This document shows, piece by piece, positions 57,392 to 64,000 of a DNA stretch of 64,000 nucleotides. Positions within the stretch are counted from its first letter, which is position 1. Every line of letters starts with the position of its first letter. Under the pieces are notes generated by a model that was given only the letters and a program-made list of their open reading frames with translations, was not told the origin of the DNA and did not search any database. The stretch comes from CAZAPG01 sp964486935 (GTDB taxonomy: Bacteria > Chloroflexota > Anaerolineae > 4572-78 > J111). The DNA lies in the NCBI GenBank assembly GCA_964486935.1, contig CAZAPG010000025.1, forward strand, positions 1-64,000, read 5' to 3'. The translations under genes and the position numbers were made by a program.

Positions 57392-58644
57392 CAGACCAGC
57401 TCCAGCAAAAGCAGGTTGGGGTTGTTGAGCAGGGCCGTGAGGCGGCGCAGAAACTGGCCGGCCCCGGCGCCATCAATCAGCCGGTGGTCGTAGCTGAGGG
57501 CCAGCGGCAGAATAGGCCGGGCCACAATCTGGCCGTTTTCTACAATGGGCCGCTCCTCGATGCGGCCCGTGCCTAAAATAGCCACTTCCGGGTGGTTGAT
57601 GATGGGCGTGCCCATGCGCCCGCCGTAGCTGCCAAAATTGGTAATAGTAAAAGTGCTGCCGGTTAGCTGCTCGACGCTCAGTTTGCGCTGCTGGGCCAGG
57701 TCGGCCAGCCGTTTCAACTCGGCCCCAAGCTGAATGAGGTTGAGCCGGTCGGCATGTTTGACAACCGGCACCAGCAGGCCATCGGGTACGGCGGTGGCTA
57801 CGCCAATGTGGTAGTAGCGATGATGCAGAATTTTTTGCCGGGCCATATCCAGCGAGGCGTTGAGATAGGGGTTTTCCTTGAGCGCCTGCACCACGGCTTT
57901 GATGATAAAGGGCATGTAGGTCAGGCGAACGCCCCGCTCCTCGGCCTGGGGTTGCAACTCCCGGCGCAGGGCCACCAGTTGGCTGACTTCCACCTCTTCA
58001 AAGCTGGTTACGTGGGGAATCTCCCAGGCCAGTTCCATACGCTCGGCAATGCGGCGGCGCAGTCCTTGCAGCGGCTCCTCTTCGACAATTTCCTGGCCGG
58101 GTTGACGCGCCGGCGGCGGGACAGGAGGTTCAGCGACAGGCTGCGGCGGGGCAACAGCTTTGGCCGGCTCCTCTTTGGGGGCAGTTTTAAGTTGCTCCAC
58201 GTACTGTTGCACATCTTCCGGCAGCACGCGCCCGGCCGGGCCGCTGCCCGGCACGTCGGCCAGATTGACGCCCAATTCCAGGGCCATTTTACGCACCGCC
58301 GGCGCAGCCAGCACCCGCTGGCCCGGCCCGGCAATGCCCACCGTGGCTTTTGAGGCTGCGTTAGCCTGCTTGCCGTTAGACGACTTGGGCGCAGCCTGCT
58401 GCCGGCTGTCTTCGGTGGCGATGGTGATGATGACATCGCCCACGTGGGCCAGCGTGCCCGGCTCGGCTCTGATTTCAGACACCGTGCCGCCCACCGGCGA
58501 GGGGATTTCAACCACGGCTTTGTCGGTTTGAATCTCCACAATCGGCTGGTTGGCCTTGATGGTATCGCCGACGCTGACCAGCCAGTTCAAAATTTCGGCC
58601 TCGTGAATGCCTTCGCCCACGTCGGGCAGTTTGAATTGGTACAT
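57391..58644 (-). CDS. Dihydrolipoamide acyltransferase (E2) of the 2-oxoacid dehydrogenase complex
   Basis: The 417-aa protein has a single lipoyl domain (lipoyl Lys42 in EIQTDKAVVEIPSP), a Pro/Ala/Gln-rich linker, a peripheral subunit-binding domain (AVRKMALELGVNLADVPGSG), a second linker with many Pro, and a catalytic domain ending in LSYDHRLIDGAGAGQFLRRL. It accepts the acyl group from E1 and passes it to CoA. Whether the acid is pyruvate or a branched-chain 2-oxoacid cannot be settled by sequence alone; the context favours pyruvate. Confidence 0.92.
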   Translation of the reverse strand: MYQFKLPDVGEGIHEAEILNWLVSVGDTIKANQPIVEIQTDKAVVEIPSPVGGTVSEIRAEPGTLAHVGDVIITIATEDSRQQAAPKSSNGKQANAASKATVGIAGPGQRVLAAPAVRKMALELGVNLADVPGSGPAGRVLPEDVQQYVEQLKTAPKEEPAKAVAPPQPVAEPPVPPPARQPGQEIVEEEPLQGLRRRIAERMELAWEIPHVTSFEEVEVSQLVALRRELQPQAEERGVRLTYMPFIIKAVVQALKENPYLNASLDMARQKILHHRYYHIGVATAVPDGLLVPVVKHADRLNLIQLGAELKRLADLAQQRKLSVEQLTGSTFTITNFGSYGGRMGTPIINHPEVAILGTGRIEERPIVENGQIVARPILPLALSYDHRLIDGAGAGQFLRRLTALLNNPNLLLLELV

Positions 58645-58702
58645 AGTTGCTCCTTGAGGGGTGGTTAGTAAACAGTAATTTGTAATTAGCCTTCCAGTTA
58701 AT

Positions 58703-58727
58703 CAATTACTATTTACCAATTACTAAT
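58703..58727. repeat. AT-rich direct repeat between E2 and E1-beta genes
   Basis: CAATTACTA occurs at 58703-58711 and again at 58718-58726. Similar TAATTACTA words occur near 26085-26120. This 91-bp gap has no other recognisable feature. Confidence 0.4.
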
Positions 58728-58735
58728 CAACTGAC

Positions 58736-59716
58736 TTACGGTTCCAGCGCGCGGTAGATTGCTTTGGCCACGCGCTCGGGGGTGGGGATGAAAAAATCCT
58801 CCAGCTTGGGCACGGGGAAGGGGGTATCCGGCCCGGTAACGCGCTCAACAGGTTTGAGCAGCGAGTAGAGAGCGTGCTCGTTGATAACGGCAATCACCTC
58901 GGCGCCAACGCCGCCGGTGCGGGCGGCCTCGTGAACGACGACGGCCCGCCCGGTTTTGGCGACAGACTCGGCGATGGTCTCTTCATCCATGGGGGCAATT
59001 GTGCGCAGGTCAACAACTTCAACGGTGGCGTTGGCGGCCTGCTCTACCTGATTGGCGGCTTCCAGGGCTACTTTGACCATAGCCCCGTAGGCAAACACGC
59101 TTACATCGCTGCCCTCTTTGACTACCGCAGCTTTGCCAATGGGGATGGTGTAGCGGTCTTCCGGCACCTCTTGCCGAAAAGAGCGATACAACTTCATATG
59201 TTCCAAAAACATAACCGGGTCCGGGTCCTCGATGGCGGCGTGGAGCAGCCCTTTGGCATCGTAAGGGTTGGAGGGGATGACTACCTTGATGCCCTGAATA
59301 TGCATGTAAAGGGCCTCGACGCTATCGGAGTGCATTTCTGGGGTGCGGACGCCGCCGCCAAAGGGGGCGCGGATAACTACCGGCGCGGTAAAAACCCCGC
59401 CGGAGCGGTAGCGCAGCCGCGTTACCTGCGAGGCAATTTGGTTGAAGGAGAGAAAGCTGAAGGCGGCAAATTGAATCTCGACGATGGGGCGCAGGCCGTA
59501 CATGGCCATGCCCAGCGAGGTGCCGATAATGCCGGATTCGGCCAGCGGGGTGTCGAACACGCGCTCTTCGCCAAAGCGCGCTTGCAGGCCGTCCGTTACC
59601 CGAAAGACGCCGCCATTTTTGCCGACATCTTGCCCAAAAATAAGCACGCGGGGGTCTTGCTCCATTTCATAAGCCAGGGTGTTGTTAATGGCTTGAACCA
59701 TAGTCCAGTTTGGCAT
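58736..59716 (-). CDS. 2-oxoacid dehydrogenase E1 component, beta subunit
   Basis: The 326-aa protein is the pyrimidine-binding half of the thiamine-diphosphate-dependent E1. It shows VLIFGQDVGKNGGVFRVTDG, GLRPIVEIQFAAFSFLSFNQ, RAPFGGGVRTPEMHSDSVEA and a C-terminal transketolase-C domain (EVVDLRTIAPMDEETIAES). The ATG at 59716 is preceded by AAGGAGT. A longer in-frame ORF begins at 59779 inside the palindromic repeat and is not used. One beta gene serves two alpha genes. Confidence 0.93.
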   Translation of the reverse strand: MPNWTMVQAINNTLAYEMEQDPRVLIFGQDVGKNGGVFRVTDGLQARFGEERVFDTPLAESGIIGTSLGMAMYGLRPIVEIQFAAFSFLSFNQIASQVTRLRYRSGGVFTAPVVIRAPFGGGVRTPEMHSDSVEALYMHIQGIKVVIPSNPYDAKGLLHAAIEDPDPVMFLEHMKLYRSFRQEVPEDRYTIPIGKAAVVKEGSDVSVFAYGAMVKVALEAANQVEQAANATVEVVDLRTIAPMDEETIAESVAKTGRAVVVHEAARTGGVGAEVIAVINEHALYSLLKPVERVTGPDTPFPVPKLEDFFIPTPERVAKAIYRALEP

Positions 59717-59732
59717 AGTTGTAACTCCTTGA

Positions 59733-59780
59733 AAGCTACTCCAGACCTCAAAGGTTTCAAAAACCTTTGAGGTCTTCATT
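59733..59780 (-). repeat. 47-bp palindromic repeat, copy 3
   Basis: On the minus strand it reads AATGAAGACCTCAAAGG ... CCTTTGAGGTCTGGAG. It matches copies 1 and 2 except that the central loop is inverted (GGTTTTTGAAACC instead of GGTTTCAAAAACC). It lies 17 bp before the E1-beta start codon in the same orientation. Confidence 0.8.
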
Positions 59781-59791
59781 TCATCATAATC

Positions 59792-60868
59792 TTACAAACC
59801 CAAATCTTTCAATAATTGTTCTTGCTGACGCCCAAGTTGGGGCGTCATTTGGGCAAAGATATGTTGAAAGTGCTGGTCTGGGTGGCGGGCAGGCAGCGAC
59901 TCGTAGTCGGCCAGGGCGTCTTCAAATTCTGCCTCAACATCCCGGAGAATTTGCTGCTCCTGAGCCTCGGTGAGCATATTGTGCTCGATTAAAAATTTAC
60001 GGTAACGGGTAATGGGGTCGCGCCTGGCCCATTCTTCCAACTCCTCCTCCGGGCGATATTTGGTGGGGTCGTCGGCGGTGGTGTGCGCCCCCATGCGATA
60101 GGTCAGGGCTTCGATAAGGGTTGCCCCCTGGCCGGCGCGGGCGCGCTCGGCGGCATCGGCCACAGTTTGATACATGGCCAGCACGTCGTTGCCATCTACC
60201 AGACAGGCGGGCACGCCAAAGCCGGGGCCTCGCCCGGCAATGGTGGCGGCAGCCGTTTGTTTTTCTCTGGGGGTGGAGATAGCCCAGCCGTTATTTTGCA
60301 CCACAAAGATGACCGGCGCTTTGAAGACTCCGGCAAAGTTGAGGGCTTCGTTAAAATCGCCCTCGGAGGTGGCCCCATCGCCGCAGCCAACCACAGCAAC
60401 ATGGGGTTGGCTACTGTATTTGGCGGCCTGGGCAATGCCAACGGCGTGCAGCACCTGCGTGCTCAGCACGATTTGAAAGGGGATACAGCGGGCCTCAAAG
60501 GGATGGGCGTCGGCAATATCGCCGCCCCACTGCTTGAGCTGGGCAAAGAAGGGAACGCCTTTAACGTGGTAGCCTAAAAACTCCCGGTAGGAGCCGAGCA
60601 GCCAGTCTTCGGGCTGAAGGGGGGCAGCCATGCCTACGTTGGCCGCTTCCTGGCCGTTTAGCTGGGCAAAGGTACCCATGCGGCCCTGGCGCTGCAAGGC
60701 CACCATCCGGTCGGAGATGAACCGTCCAAAAACCATCCAGTGGTAGAATTGAATAAACTGCTCGCCAGACAGGTCGGGCAGCGGCCCGACGACCTTGCCT
60801 TCGGGGTTGATTATCTGGTGTGCGGACTCATTGATGGCAGGGGCTACATGGTTAACGACTAAAGACAT
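59792..60868 (-). CDS. 2-oxoacid dehydrogenase E1 component, alpha subunit (copy 2)
   Basis: The 358-aa protein binds thiamine diphosphate through GCGDGATSEGDFNEALNFAG ... VVQNNGWAIS and carries the phosphorylation-loop region MGAHTTADDPTKYR. It is a tandem paralogue of the gene just upstream; both share long identical DNA stretches. Divergent N- and C-termini suggest functional differentiation or dosage. AAGGAAGGTC lies before the ATG. Confidence 0.92.
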   Translation of the reverse strand: MSLVVNHVAPAINESAHQIINPEGKVVGPLPDLSGEQFIQFYHWMVFGRFISDRMVALQRQGRMGTFAQLNGQEAANVGMAAPLQPEDWLLGSYREFLGYHVKGVPFFAQLKQWGGDIADAHPFEARCIPFQIVLSTQVLHAVGIAQAAKYSSQPHVAVVGCGDGATSEGDFNEALNFAGVFKAPVIFVVQNNGWAISTPREKQTAAATIAGRGPGFGVPACLVDGNDVLAMYQTVADAAERARAGQGATLIEALTYRMGAHTTADDPTKYRPEEELEEWARRDPITRYRKFLIEHNMLTEAQEQQILRDVEAEFEDALADYESLPARHPDQHFQHIFAQMTPQLGRQQEQLLKDLGL

Positions 60869-60913
60869 TTGACCTTCCTTTCATTAGCAAGTCAGACGCC
60901 CCTGCCGTAAGTT

Positions 60914-62029
60914 TCAGGCGCGGGCGCCGGTTTCCAAACCCAGGTCCTGGAGCAGGCGCGCTTTTTGGCGCTGAAGCTGGGGCGGCATGTCGGCGTAAAT
61001 GTGTTCAAATTGCTGCTGTGGGGTGGGGTCGGGCAGAGCTTCGTAGGCTTTAATAACTGCCTGAACTTCAGTTTCAACCTCATGTTGCAGGGTTTCATCA
61101 TCGGCCTGGGTTAGAATGTTATGGTTGGTTAAATATTTGCGGAAACGAATTATCGGGTCTCGCCGGGACCATTCCTCGACTTCGGTTTGGGCGCGGTATT
61201 TGGTGGGGTCGTCGGCGGTAGTGTGCGCGCCCAGCCGGTAGGTTATGGCCTCGATGAGGGTTGGGCCTTGGCCGGCGCGGGCGCGGGCAATGGCATCGGA
61301 CACAACCTGGTAGACGGCCAGCACATCGTTGCCATCTACAATGGCGCCGGGGATGCCAAAGCCGGGGCCTCGGTCGGCAATATGTTCGGCGGCGGTTTGT
61401 TTTTCTCTGGGGGTGGAGATGGCCCAGCCATTGTTTTGGATAATAAAGATGACCGGCGCTTTGAAGACTCCGGCAAAGTTGAGGGCTTCGTTAAAGTCGC
61501 CCTCTGAGGTGGCGCCGTCGCCCACAGCGGTCATCACAACATCAGGTTTACCATTATACTTAATTGCCTGCGCAACGCCAACAGCGTGCAGGGTTTGGGT
61601 ACTCAACACCACCTGAAAGGGCGGGGCGTTGATTTCGCGGGGGTAATTGTCGGCAATGTAGCCGCCCCACTGTTTCATAAGGGCCAGCATGGGCGCGCCT
61701 TTAATCATGTGGGCCAAATTTTCGCGGTATGAAGCCACCAGCCAATCTTCTTTTTTGAGCGGGGCGGCCATGCCCACGTTAACAGCTTCCTGGCCAATGT
61801 GCGGGGCAAAGGTGCCCATGCGCCCCTGCCGTTGCAGGGCAACCATCTGGTTGGAGTAGGCGCGGCCAAGCAGCATCCAGCGATAAAATTCAATCAGCTT
61901 TTGCGGGGATAGCTCCGGGATAGGGCCGATGATTTCGCCGTCGGGCCGCAGCACCCGGTAAATTTTATCAACAACGTGAAAAGATATTTGGGGCCTGGTT
62001 ATAATCTGGTCTGGCATAAATAATGACAT
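60914..62029 (-). CDS. 2-oxoacid dehydrogenase E1 component, alpha subunit (copy 1)
   Basis: The 371-aa protein has the same organisation as its neighbour: LQRQGRMGTFAPHIGQEAVN, AVGDGATSEGDFNEALNF, IIQNNGWAISTPREKQTAAE and LGAHTTADDPTKYRAQTEVE. It starts three bases downstream of the regulator stop codon, and its Shine-Dalgarno sequence AAGGAG lies within the regulator gene, so translation is coupled. A second ATG 15 bp into the frame is possible. Confidence 0.92.
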   Translation of the reverse strand: MSLFMPDQIITRPQISFHVVDKIYRVLRPDGEIIGPIPELSPQKLIEFYRWMLLGRAYSNQMVALQRQGRMGTFAPHIGQEAVNVGMAAPLKKEDWLVASYRENLAHMIKGAPMLALMKQWGGYIADNYPREINAPPFQVVLSTQTLHAVGVAQAIKYNGKPDVVMTAVGDGATSEGDFNEALNFAGVFKAPVIFIIQNNGWAISTPREKQTAAEHIADRGPGFGIPGAIVDGNDVLAVYQVVSDAIARARAGQGPTLIEAITYRLGAHTTADDPTKYRAQTEVEEWSRRDPIIRFRKYLTNHNILTQADDETLQHEVETEVQAVIKAYEALPDPTPQQQFEHIYADMPPQLQRQKARLLQDLGLETGARA

Positions 62030-62031
62030 AT

Positions 62032-62787
62032 CTAGACTCCTTTCCGTAAATCGCGTTCAATGACCATTTCTACCCGGTGGCGGGCGTCGTCAATGTGCCT
62101 GGCCAACAGGTCGGCGGCCAGTTGCTCGTTTTGTTGGGCAATGGCGTTGATGATTTGCTCATGTTCGTCAACAAATTTGGCCAGATTGGAAATGCTGGAC
62201 AGGCTTTCCTGGCGGGCGTTGGCGTAAACTTCTACCGTTGCGGTTAAAATAGTACCCATTATTTCAACCAGCAGCGGATTTTTGGAGGTTTCGACAATGG
62301 CCAAATGAAAATCCATGTTAGCCTGGTAGGCCAGGTCTCTGTCGTTCAATCCGGCGGCATATTGCCGGTTTAATTCCCGCAGCCGTTTCAAATTGGCTTC
62401 GGTGCGGCGTTGGACGGCCAGGCAGGCGGCCTGGGTTTCGATAATCCGGCGCACCTCAAACAGGTGGTCTACCTGGCTGCGCTCTTGAAACAACACCTGC
62501 GTGAGCGACTCGACCGCGCCCTCAAGGCTATGCTGGCGCACGTAAGCGCCATCTCTGGGGGTAATTTCAATCACGCCCATGCCTTCAAGCACGGCCAGCG
62601 CCTGCCGCACCGAGGTTCGGCTGACGCCCAGGTGGTCGGCCAGTTCTCGTTCAGGCAGCAACTGGTCGCCCGGAGCCAGTTCGCCCTGTTTGATTGACTC
62701 CCGAATTTGCTCGACTACCTGAACGTAGACCGGCTTGCGAGAGGTTTTTCTTTTGAAGCTGCCCTGTGTAGCTGTTCCCGCTTCCAT
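62032..62787 (-). CDS. GntR-family (FadR/PdhR-like) transcriptional regulator
   Basis: The 251-aa protein has a winged helix (VVEQIRESIKQGELAPGDQL, LGVSRTSVRQALAVLEGMGV) and an FCD domain (FEVRRIIETQAACLAVQ, NMDFHLAIVETSKNPLLVEI, FVDEHEQIINAI). It heads the PDH operon as pdhR does in E. coli. It should sense an organic acid, by analogy pyruvate, and repress the operon through the operator at 62830. GGAG lies seven bases before the ATG. Confidence 0.92.
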   Translation of the reverse strand: MEAGTATQGSFKRKTSRKPVYVQVVEQIRESIKQGELAPGDQLLPERELADHLGVSRTSVRQALAVLEGMGVIEITPRDGAYVRQHSLEGAVESLTQVLFQERSQVDHLFEVRRIIETQAACLAVQRRTEANLKRLRELNRQYAAGLNDRDLAYQANMDFHLAIVETSKNPLLVEIMGTILTATVEVYANARQESLSSISNLAKFVDEHEQIINAIAQQNEQLAADLLARHIDDARHRVEMVIERDLRKGV

Positions 62788-62829
62788 TGTTGCGCTCCAG
62801 CATCTCGGTTTTTATTGGTGGTCTGTAAC

Positions 62830-62840
62830 TGGTATTACCA
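62830..62840 (-). promoter_or_regulatory. FadR/PdhR-type operator before the PDH operon
   Basis: TGGTATTACCA is a perfect TGGTnnnACCA palindrome. It lies 14-24 bases downstream of the minus-strand -10 box, so a bound regulator would block elongation or initiation. The same core occurs at 38032. Confidence 0.75.
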
Positions 62841-62853
62841 AGATACTACCACC

Positions 62854-62881
62854 ATTATACCATATTGCAGGTAAGGGTCAA
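62854..62881 (-). promoter_or_regulatory. Promoter of the PDH operon
   Basis: On the minus strand TTGACC (62881-62876) and TATAAT (62859-62854) are 16 bp apart. It drives the regulator gene and, since the following genes are tightly packed, probably the whole pdh run. Confidence 0.75.
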
Positions 62882-62911
62882 GAGGTTTGTAACCATAACC
62901 TTTAAAATCTG

Positions 62912-63029
62912 GGAGACGGACCGCAGCGGCGCTGCCGCACCGGGTGATGAAAAAAGTAGGGGGAACACCCCCTACCCAAAAGGCGGGCACAGGCAAGCCC
63001 CCCGGCCTGCGGCGCTATTTTCACAGGAG
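62912..63029 (+). repeat. SD-ending repeat element
   Basis: A GC-rich non-coding segment lies between GGGAG (62911-62915) and AGGAG (63025-63029). It contains an AGGGGGAACACCCCCT hairpin, and its right end is identical over 23 bp to 23984-24006. Here the terminal Shine-Dalgarno-like AGGAG is not followed directly by a long gene; a promoter-like TTGACA begins at 63030. Confidence 0.6.
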
Positions 63030-63058
63030 TTGACAAGCAATTATGGCTGTGATATTGT
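63030..63058 (+). promoter_or_regulatory. Promoter of a possible small transcript
   Basis: TTGACA (63030-63035), 17 bp, TATTGT (63053-63058). The start would be near 63065. The -35 box abuts the repeat element end. Confidence 0.55.
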
Positions 63059-63107
63059 TAGTTGAGTAAATCCCAAAAATCCCAAAGAATACAGGGTTTT
63101 AAACACA

Positions 63108-63245
63108 ATGATTTTATTGGCAGACAATCAACCCACAATTCATCAGGTAATAGCAGGTTTTGATTGTTCAGGCCGGCTTCATGCTAATTTGAAACTAAAT
63201 GCCCTTTGGCAGCCCGCAACTTTTCTTTGTAAAAAGAAGAAATAA
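63108..63245 (+). CDS. Possible 45-aa small protein or part of a small RNA
   Basis: This reading frame starts MILLADNQPTIHQVIAGFDC and ends PATFLCKKKK. It lies between a promoter-like sequence at 63030 and a strong terminator at 63271, so some short transcript of about 240 nt is likely. The Shine-Dalgarno sequence is weak (AGGG 12 bases upstream), and a frame of this length can arise by chance. It could equally be a non-coding RNA. I do not recognise the peptide. Confidence 0.3.
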   Translation: MILLADNQPTIHQVIAGFDCSGRLHANLKLNALWQPATFLCKKKK

Positions 63246-63270
63246 ATGCAATGGATTGGACACCTTGTAA

Positions 63271-63306
63271 AAACGCGGGCAATGCGCATTGCTCGCGTTT
63301 TTTAAT
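63271..63306 (+). terminator. Intrinsic terminator
   Basis: AAACGCGGGCAAT pairs with ATTGCTCGCGTTT (one G-T pair) around the loop GCGC, followed by six T counting the stem end. It closes the short unit that starts near 63065 and isolates the HNH gene. Confidence 0.85.
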
Positions 63307-63404
63307 TTACACTTCGGATTAATATTTTACGTTTTGCAAATTATCAGTACAATTTTTATGTAAAAAGTATCGGTTCTTTTCCCTTTAACAAGGAGACAAA
63401 CACA

Positions 63405-63923
63405 ATGGCAGTGCTTCTGTTGAACGCAAGCTACGAGCCTCTGGCCGTCATTCCGCAGCGCCGGGCCATGTCGCTGTTGCTGCGCGGGCGGGTTGACGCT
63501 GCCACTGAAGATGCCGTCACTATTCAGGGCGCTTCAAGCGAGCTTCGTATCCCTACGGTCATTCGGCTGCGGCGCTATATTAACGTGCCGCGCCGGGGGG
63601 CGCGCTGGAGTCGCCGGGGGGTGTTGCAGCGAGATAATTACTGCTGCATCTACTGCGGCATTCAGCCGGGCCAGGTTCAGCGAAGTCAGATATTAGGCAA
63701 AGGGGATTTTACGGTTGACCACCTGATTCCTCGTAGCCGGGGCGGTAAAAATAGTTGGGGCAACACCGCTTGCGCCTGCCCGGTTTGCAATAACCGCAAG
63801 GGAGGCCGCACGCCCCATGAAGCCGGGATGTCTTTGCGCTGGGAGCCAAAAACGCCCCGCGTGGATTATCTGGTGGCCTCGGGCGAAATTCCGGCGGCCT
63901 GGAAAGTGTATTTAACCATTTAG
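63405..63923 (+). CDS. HNH endonuclease
   Basis: The 172-aa protein begins MAVLLLNASYEPLAVIPQRR, typical of a stand-alone HNH family widespread in Chloroflexota and Actinobacteria. The nuclease core has two Cys pairs (CIYC at 81-84 and CPVC at 125-128) and the HNH residues in FTVDHLIPRSRGG, SWGNTACAC and CNNRKGG. No phage, intein or methylase gene is adjacent, so its role is unknown; DNA repair or processing has been proposed for relatives. The ATG follows AAGGAGACAAACACA. Confidence 0.88.
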   Translation: MAVLLLNASYEPLAVIPQRRAMSLLLRGRVDAATEDAVTIQGASSELRIPTVIRLRRYINVPRRGARWSRRGVLQRDNYCCIYCGIQPGQVQRSQILGKGDFTVDHLIPRSRGGKNSWGNTACACPVCNNRKGGRTPHEAGMSLRWEPKTPRVDYLVASGEIPAAWKVYLTI

Positions 63924-64000
63924 GTCTCTGGCCGCGTCAAGTGTAGAAAGGGCAACCCTTTGCTTGTCTCTGCAAAACCCGGAGTCAATTAAGGCAATCC
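63924..64000 (+). other. Tail with a small hairpin
   Basis: Only a short hairpin AAAGGGCAACCCTTT (about 63947-63961) is visible after the HNH gene. A similar word, AAGGGGAAACCCTTTG, occurs near 48222-48237, so it may be a minor repeat. It is not followed by a T-run. Confidence 0.4.

Noticed and set aside
63059..63306. 6S RNA or another known RNA family at the small cassette
   Set aside because: I could not draw the long closing stem and central bubble expected for 6S RNA or match other families, so no name is given.
1..64000. tRNA or rRNA genes
   Set aside because: I saw no cloverleaf-like sequence with CCA-type ends or rRNA motifs in the intergenic gaps; a dedicated tRNA scan would be decisive.

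Overview
The window looks like a chromosomal segment of a Chloroflexota bacterium, probably from the Anaerolineae and related lineages. This is an inference from the RpoB, SecY and ribosomal protein sequences, the accessory gene content and the base composition; no marker search was run. It is densely coding, has no visible rRNA, tRNA, CRISPR array or prophage, and contains no complete transposase gene.

Positions 1-26,060, all on the + strand, form one very long transcription-translation superoperon. It runs rpoB, then rpsL-rpsG-fusA-tuf (str), the S10 and spc blocks (rpsJ to rplO), secY-map-rpmJ-rpsM-rpsK-rpsD-rpoA-rplQ (alpha), truA and rplM-rpsI. rpoC does not follow rpoB; adk and infA are absent from the secY-map-rpmJ stretch. 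A near-consensus promoter separates rpoB from rpsL, tuf has its own promoter, and an intrinsic terminator closes the run after rpsI. The tuf gene has codon use very unlike its neighbours.

Positions 26,100-38,000 hold mixed housekeeping and poorly known genes: a UbiA-type prenyl-phosphate transferase, tlyA, a soluble GAF histidine kinase, a PfkB sugar kinase, tpiA, an HELSH membrane metalloprotease-like protein, a DUF3037/HipA-like kinase pair, a glycogen-debranching-type glucosidase, an 83-aa protein, a tandem AP2-like DNA-binding protein and a DinB-fold protein.

Positions 38,000-44,300 (+) form a catabolic operon. A FadR-type regulator with its own promoter and a TGGTnnnACCA operator leads a CoxG-like protein, a cyclase-family hydrolase and a four-gene molybdenum hydroxylase whose large subunit is split into two genes. 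An EthD-domain protein follows.

Positions 44,400-54,050 carry a DEAD-box helicase behind a promoter-terminator leader, an acyl-CoA dehydrogenase, a beta-propeller lipoprotein, a receiver-CpaE-type ATPase fusion, a GH63-like glucosidase and an M20 peptidase.

Positions 54,044-62,881 (-) are a pyruvate dehydrogenase operon. A PdhR/FadR-like regulator is followed by two tandem E1-alpha genes, E1-beta, E2, E3, a MaoC hydratase, a CitE-type lyase and a deoxyribosyltransferase-like protein. Citramalyl-CoA-type cleavage by MaoC/CitE would yield pyruvate and acetyl-CoA, which would explain the linkage with PDH (inference). A possible small transcript cassette and an HNH endonuclease end the window.

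Running through all of this are several families of short non-coding repeats: a MITE-like element with terminal inverted repeats and 8-9 bp target duplications, a 47-bp palindromic element found three times upstream of genes, and elements that end in a Shine-Dalgarno sequence and sit directly before start codons.
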